Part shown: positions 6,931-8,666 of the stretch, piece after piece
How positions within the stretch are numbered: position 1 is the first letter of the stretch
Layout: every line of letters starts with the position of its first letter
Origin: Rubrivivax sp.
GTDB taxonomy: Bacteria > Pseudomonadota > Gammaproteobacteria > Burkholderiales > Burkholderiaceae
Direction of reading: 5' to 3'
DNA: 8,666 nt
Assembly: GCA_004211235.1 (NCBI GenBank)
Contig: SEEY01000128.1
Location: 1-8,666, forward strand
The notes under the pieces: model-generated
The model's input: only the letters and a program-made list of their open reading frames with translations
What the model was told of the DNA's origin: nothing
The model's database searches: none
Made by a program: the position numbers and the translations under genes

Positions 6931-6946
6931 TACGTCGATTGACGTA
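6931..6946. promoter_or_regulatory. Perfect dyad TACGTC-GATT-GACGTA, candidate operator
   Basis: Two perfect 6-base arms around a 4-base spacer, located 81 bases upstream of the kinase start and about 98 bases upstream of urtA. Its right half contains a -35-like TTGACG. A 16-base dyad of this size suits a dimeric helix-turn-helix regulator such as the LuxR-type protein encoded in this locus, but that pairing is an inference. Confidence 0.45.
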
Positions 6947-6984
6947 TTCGGGTTTCAGGGGGCGAACCGCACAGTCGGCTCCGA

Positions 6985-6997
6985 GTCGTTTGACGAC
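6985..6997. promoter_or_regulatory. Second dyad GTCGT-TTG-ACGAC, related to the first
   Basis: Perfect 5-base arms around a 3-base spacer. Thirteen bases here and 6934-6946 agree at 10 positions (shared core GTCG-n-TTGACG), set 51 bases apart, with dyad centres about 52.5 bases apart, near five helical turns. This could be a second binding site for the same regulator. It ends 46 bases before the urtA start codon. Confidence 0.35.
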
Positions 6998-7032
6998 ACC
7001 TCGACCGGCCCCGGCCGGCCTTCATCAAGCCC

Positions 7033-7037
7033 AGGAG
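7033..7037 (+). promoter_or_regulatory. Ribosome binding site of urtA (AGGAG)
   Basis: AGGAG with a 6-base spacer to ATG 7044. It decides the start: the frame is open upstream to 6783, but only this ATG has a Shine-Dalgarno sequence and gives a sensible signal peptide. Confidence 0.8.
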
Positions 7038-7043
7038 TTCGCG

Positions 7044-8354
7044 ATGCCTTCCCGTTCCGACGACCAACTCAACAACGACGACATGCCGGGCGTACCCGGC
7101 ATGGACGCGAAGCGGCGCAGCCTGCTGCAGGCGCTGGGGCTGCTGCCCCTGGCCGGTGTGGGTGGCCTGGCCACCATGATGCCCGGCACGGCGCTGGCCC
7201 AGCAGTTCCCGACCGCCAAGGTCAACACCACCAAGCTCGCGGTGACCGACACGGAAGTCACCGTCGGCCAGCTGCACTCCAGCTCCGGCACGATGGCCAT
7301 CTCCGAGACCGGCTCCATCCAGGCCGAGCAGCTCGCCATCGACCAGATCAATGCGATGGGCGGCATCCTCGGCCGCAAGATCAAGGTCATCAAGGAAGAC
7401 GGTGCATCCGACTGGCCGACGTTTGCCGAGAAGAGCAAGAAGCTGCTCGTCAATGACCACGTCGCCGCCGTCTTCGGCTGCTGGACCAGCGCCTCGCGCA
7501 AGGCCGTGCTGCCGGTCTTCGAGAAGGAAAACGGCCTGCTGTACTACCCGACCTTCTACGAAGGCCTGGAGCAGTCCAAGAACGTGATCTACACCGGCCA
7601 GGAAGCCACGCAGCAGATCATCTACAGCCTGGACTGGGGCGCCAAGGAGAAGAAGGCCAAGACCTTCTTCCTCGTCGGCAGCGACTACATCTGGCCGCGC
7701 ACGTCGATGAAGATCGCCCGCAAGCACATCGAGACGGTGGGCAAGCTCGGCAAGGTGGTGGGCGAGGAGTACTACGCGCTCGGCTCCACCAACTTCAACT
7801 CGCTGATCAACAAGATCAAGATCGCCAAGCCGGACTGCATCTTCGCGGCCGTGGTGGGCGGCTCCAACGTGGCCTTCTACAAGCAGCTTAAGGCCGCGGG
7901 CATCACCGGCGCCAAGCAGTTCCTGCTGACGCTGTCGGTCACCGAGGACGAGATGACCGGCGTCGGCGGCGAAAACTTCGCGGGCTTCTATTCGTCCATG
8001 AAGTATTTCCAGACGCTGGACAACGACAACAACAAGAAGTTCGTTGCCGCCTTCAAGGCCAAGTACGGCAAGGACGGCGTCATCGGCGACGTGACCCAGG
8101 CCGGCTACCTCGGCCCCTGGCTGTGGAAGGCCGCGGTCGAGAAGGCCGGCAGCTTCGACGTGGACAAGGTGGTGGCCGCCTCGCCCGGCATCGAGCTGAA
8201 GACGGCGCCCGAGGGCTACGTGAAGCTCGACGCCAACCACCACTTGTGGAGCAAGTCGCGCATCGCCCAGGGGCAGCCCGACGGCACGTTCAAGGTCGTG
8301 GCCGAGTCGCCCGAGCTGATCAAGCCGGATCCCTTCCCCAAGGGCTACCAGTGA
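7044..8354 (+). CDS. urtA: Urea ABC transporter substrate-binding protein UrtA
   Basis: A 436-residue periplasmic binding protein that would capture urea (family members also take short-chain amides) and deliver it to the UrtBC permease with UrtDE ATPases. The N-terminus has an unusually long polar lead (about 22 residues), then KRRSLLQAL with Arg24-Arg25 and a hydrophobic core ending in ALA (50-52), so a twin-arginine (Tat) signal peptide with cleavage before Gln53 is likely. The mature part shows family stretches: [71 protein letters not shown] and [20 protein letters not shown], spread over a type-1 periplasmic binding fold of normal length. It is the first gene of the plus-strand operon, followed by urtB after 136 bases with a hairpin. 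Divergent to the sensor kinase. Nitrogen-limited induction is expected from the family; no NtrC/sigma-54 site was clear. The amide-binding relative FmdD is the main alternative name. Confidence 0.95.
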   Translation: MPSRSDDQLNNDDMPGVPGMDAKRRSLLQALGLLPLAGVGGLATMMPGTALAQQFPTAKVNTTKLAVTDTEVTVGQLHSSSGTMAISETGSIQAEQLAIDQINAMGGILGRKIKVIKEDGASDWPTFAEKSKKLLVNDHVAAVFGCWTSASRKAVLPVFEKENGLLYYPTFYEGLEQSKNVIYTGQEATQQIIYSLDWGAKEKKAKTFFLVGSDYIWPRTSMKIARKHIETVGKLGKVVGEEYYALGSTNFNSLINKIKIAKPDCIFAAVVGGSNVAFYKQLKAAGITGAKQFLLTLSVTEDEMTGVGGENFAGFYSSMKYFQTLDNDNNKKFVAAFKAKYGKDGVIGDVTQAGYLGPWLWKAAVEKAGSFDVDKVVAASPGIELKTAPEGYVKLDANHHLWSKSRIAQGQPDGTFKVVAESPELIKPDPFPKGYQ

Positions 8355-8373
8355 TGTCGCGTTGATTGTTCAA

Positions 8374-8401
8374 GCCGTGCCGTCCCTCGGGGCGGCACGG
8401 C
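8374..8401 (+). terminator. Strong hairpin in the urtA-urtB spacer, probable attenuator or mRNA stabiliser
   Basis: GCCGTGCCG (8374-8382) and CGGCACGGC (8393-8401) pair perfectly, extended by a G-U and two G-C pairs to a 12-bp stem closed by a CTCG loop. It starts 19 bases after the urtA stop. No T-tract follows, so full termination is unlikely. Hairpins in this place often protect the 3' end of a binding-protein message and let it accumulate above its permease; that role is inferred here. Confidence 0.6.
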
Positions 8402-8402
8402 G

Positions 8403-8450
8403 GGACCGGACGGCGGGGTTTAGCCACCGGGATATGAGGCCGGCCGGTCC
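8403..8450 (+). repeat. Second inverted repeat in the urtA-urtB spacer
   Basis: GGACCGG (8403-8409) and CCGGTCC (8444-8450) are perfect 7-base arms around 34 bases, the right arm overlapping a GGCCGGCC palindrome (8438-8445). In RNA it would follow directly after the stronger hairpin. Given the base composition this may be chance. Confidence 0.3.
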
Positions 8451-8478
8451 TTCTGCTCTCCCTTGGGGAGGGCGCACC

Positions 8479-8483
8479 AGGAG
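8479..8483 (+). promoter_or_regulatory. Ribosome binding site of urtB (AGGAG)
   Basis: AGGAG with a 7-base spacer to ATG 8491. A nearer out-of-frame ATG at 8484 is too close to be used and does not give a permease sequence. Confidence 0.75.
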
Positions 8484-8490
8484 ATGCACC

Positions 8491-8666
8491 ATGGGTGTGA
8501 GCGAGATCACCAATATTGCGCTGATGCAGGGCTTTGCAGGGCTGAGCCTGTTCTCGGTGCTGCTGCTGATGGGCCTCGGCCTGGCGATCATCTTCGGCCA
8601 GATGGGCGTCATCAACATGGCGCACGGCGAGTTCATGACCATCGGCGCGTACACCATCTACATGGC
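8491..8666 (+). CDS. urtB: Urea ABC transporter permease UrtB (partial, N-terminus only)
   Basis: The first 58 residues are visible before the right edge. They form a hydrophobic helix (about residues 9-32, ending [15 protein letters not shown]) followed by the strongly conserved LivH/UrtB-type motif [14 protein letters not shown] (about 35-48) and the start of the next helix. This family makes one of the two inner-membrane permease subunits of branched-chain amino acid/urea type ABC importers. The urea assignment rests on urtA upstream, which is clear, more than on this fragment. The downstream partners urtC, urtD and urtE would be expected beyond the window. Confidence 0.9.
   Translation, partial: MGVSEITNIALMQGFAGLSLFSVLLLMGLGLAIIFGQMGVINMAHGEFMTIGAYTIYM

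Larger units (their letters stand above)
6851..7043. promoter_or_regulatory. Divergent intergenic region between the sensor kinase and urtA
   Basis: This 193-base stretch must hold the promoters of both the minus-strand regulatory genes and the plus-strand urt operon. It is less GC-rich in its middle (about 6928-6957) than the flanking genes. It contains two dyads at 6931-6946 and 6985-6997. TTGACG at 6939-6944 matches five of six bases of a sigma-70 -35 box on the plus strand, but no good -10 lies 16-18 bases downstream. A clean sigma-54 element with the strict GG-N10-GC spacing was not found. Confidence 0.6.

Noticed and set aside
6950..6964. GG-N10-GC spacing on the plus strand upstream of urtA
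   Set aside because: Spacing fits sigma-54 but the surrounding bases do not match the TGGCAC and TTGC boxes; likely chance in G-rich DNA.
4680..8243. Long minus-strand open frame running through the kinase region and antisense to urtA
   Set aside because: Out of frame with the kinase and opposite to a well-supported urtA; the sequence is low-complexity and matches no family.
1..8666. CRISPR array, insertion sequence, tRNA or rRNA, phage genes
   Set aside because: No direct-repeat array, transposase, cloverleaf or rRNA stretch was seen by eye; gene content and codon use look uniform and chromosomal.

Overview
The window reads as chromosome of a GC-rich betaproteobacterium, most likely order Burkholderiales (an inference from very high GC, strongly GC-biased third positions and family resemblance of the proteins; no rRNA or marker gene is present to confirm it). 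It is a nitrogen-themed locus built around one divergent promoter region.

Left of the divergent region, every gene is on the minus strand. Reading in the direction of transcription: (i) a very large transporter-sensor kinase (6850 to 3326), in which an NCS1-type nucleobase/cytosine/allantoin permease is fused through a cysteine-rich module and two extra membrane helices to a histidine kinase and a receiver domain; (ii) a LuxR-type response regulator (3329 to 2421) whose start overlaps the kinase stop in an ATGA junction; (iii) an unrecognised 8-helix membrane protein (2334 to 1435); (iv) after a 274-base gap holding several hairpins, a cyanophycinase (1160 to 330) with its complete Ser-His-Glu triad; (v) 14 bases further on, the N-terminal third of a thioredoxin-reductase-like FAD oxidoreductase that runs off the left edge.

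Right of the divergent region, on the plus strand, lie urtA (7044-8354), the substrate-binding protein of a urea ABC transporter, with a Tat-like signal peptide; a 136-base spacer with a strong hairpin; and the start of urtB (8491 to the edge), the first permease subunit.

How they may work together (inference): the permease-kinase would sense or carry a nitrogenous compound and pass phosphate to the LuxR-type regulator, which is well placed to control the divergent urea uptake operon. Two similar small dyads 51-52 bases apart in the 193-base divergent region are candidate operators. Cyanophycinase, which releases beta-Asp-Arg dipeptides from the nitrogen reserve cyanophycin, ties the minus-strand group to nitrogen storage. 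The most interesting item is the permease/Cys-rich/kinase/receiver fusion. No tRNA, rRNA, CRISPR array, insertion sequence or phage gene was seen.
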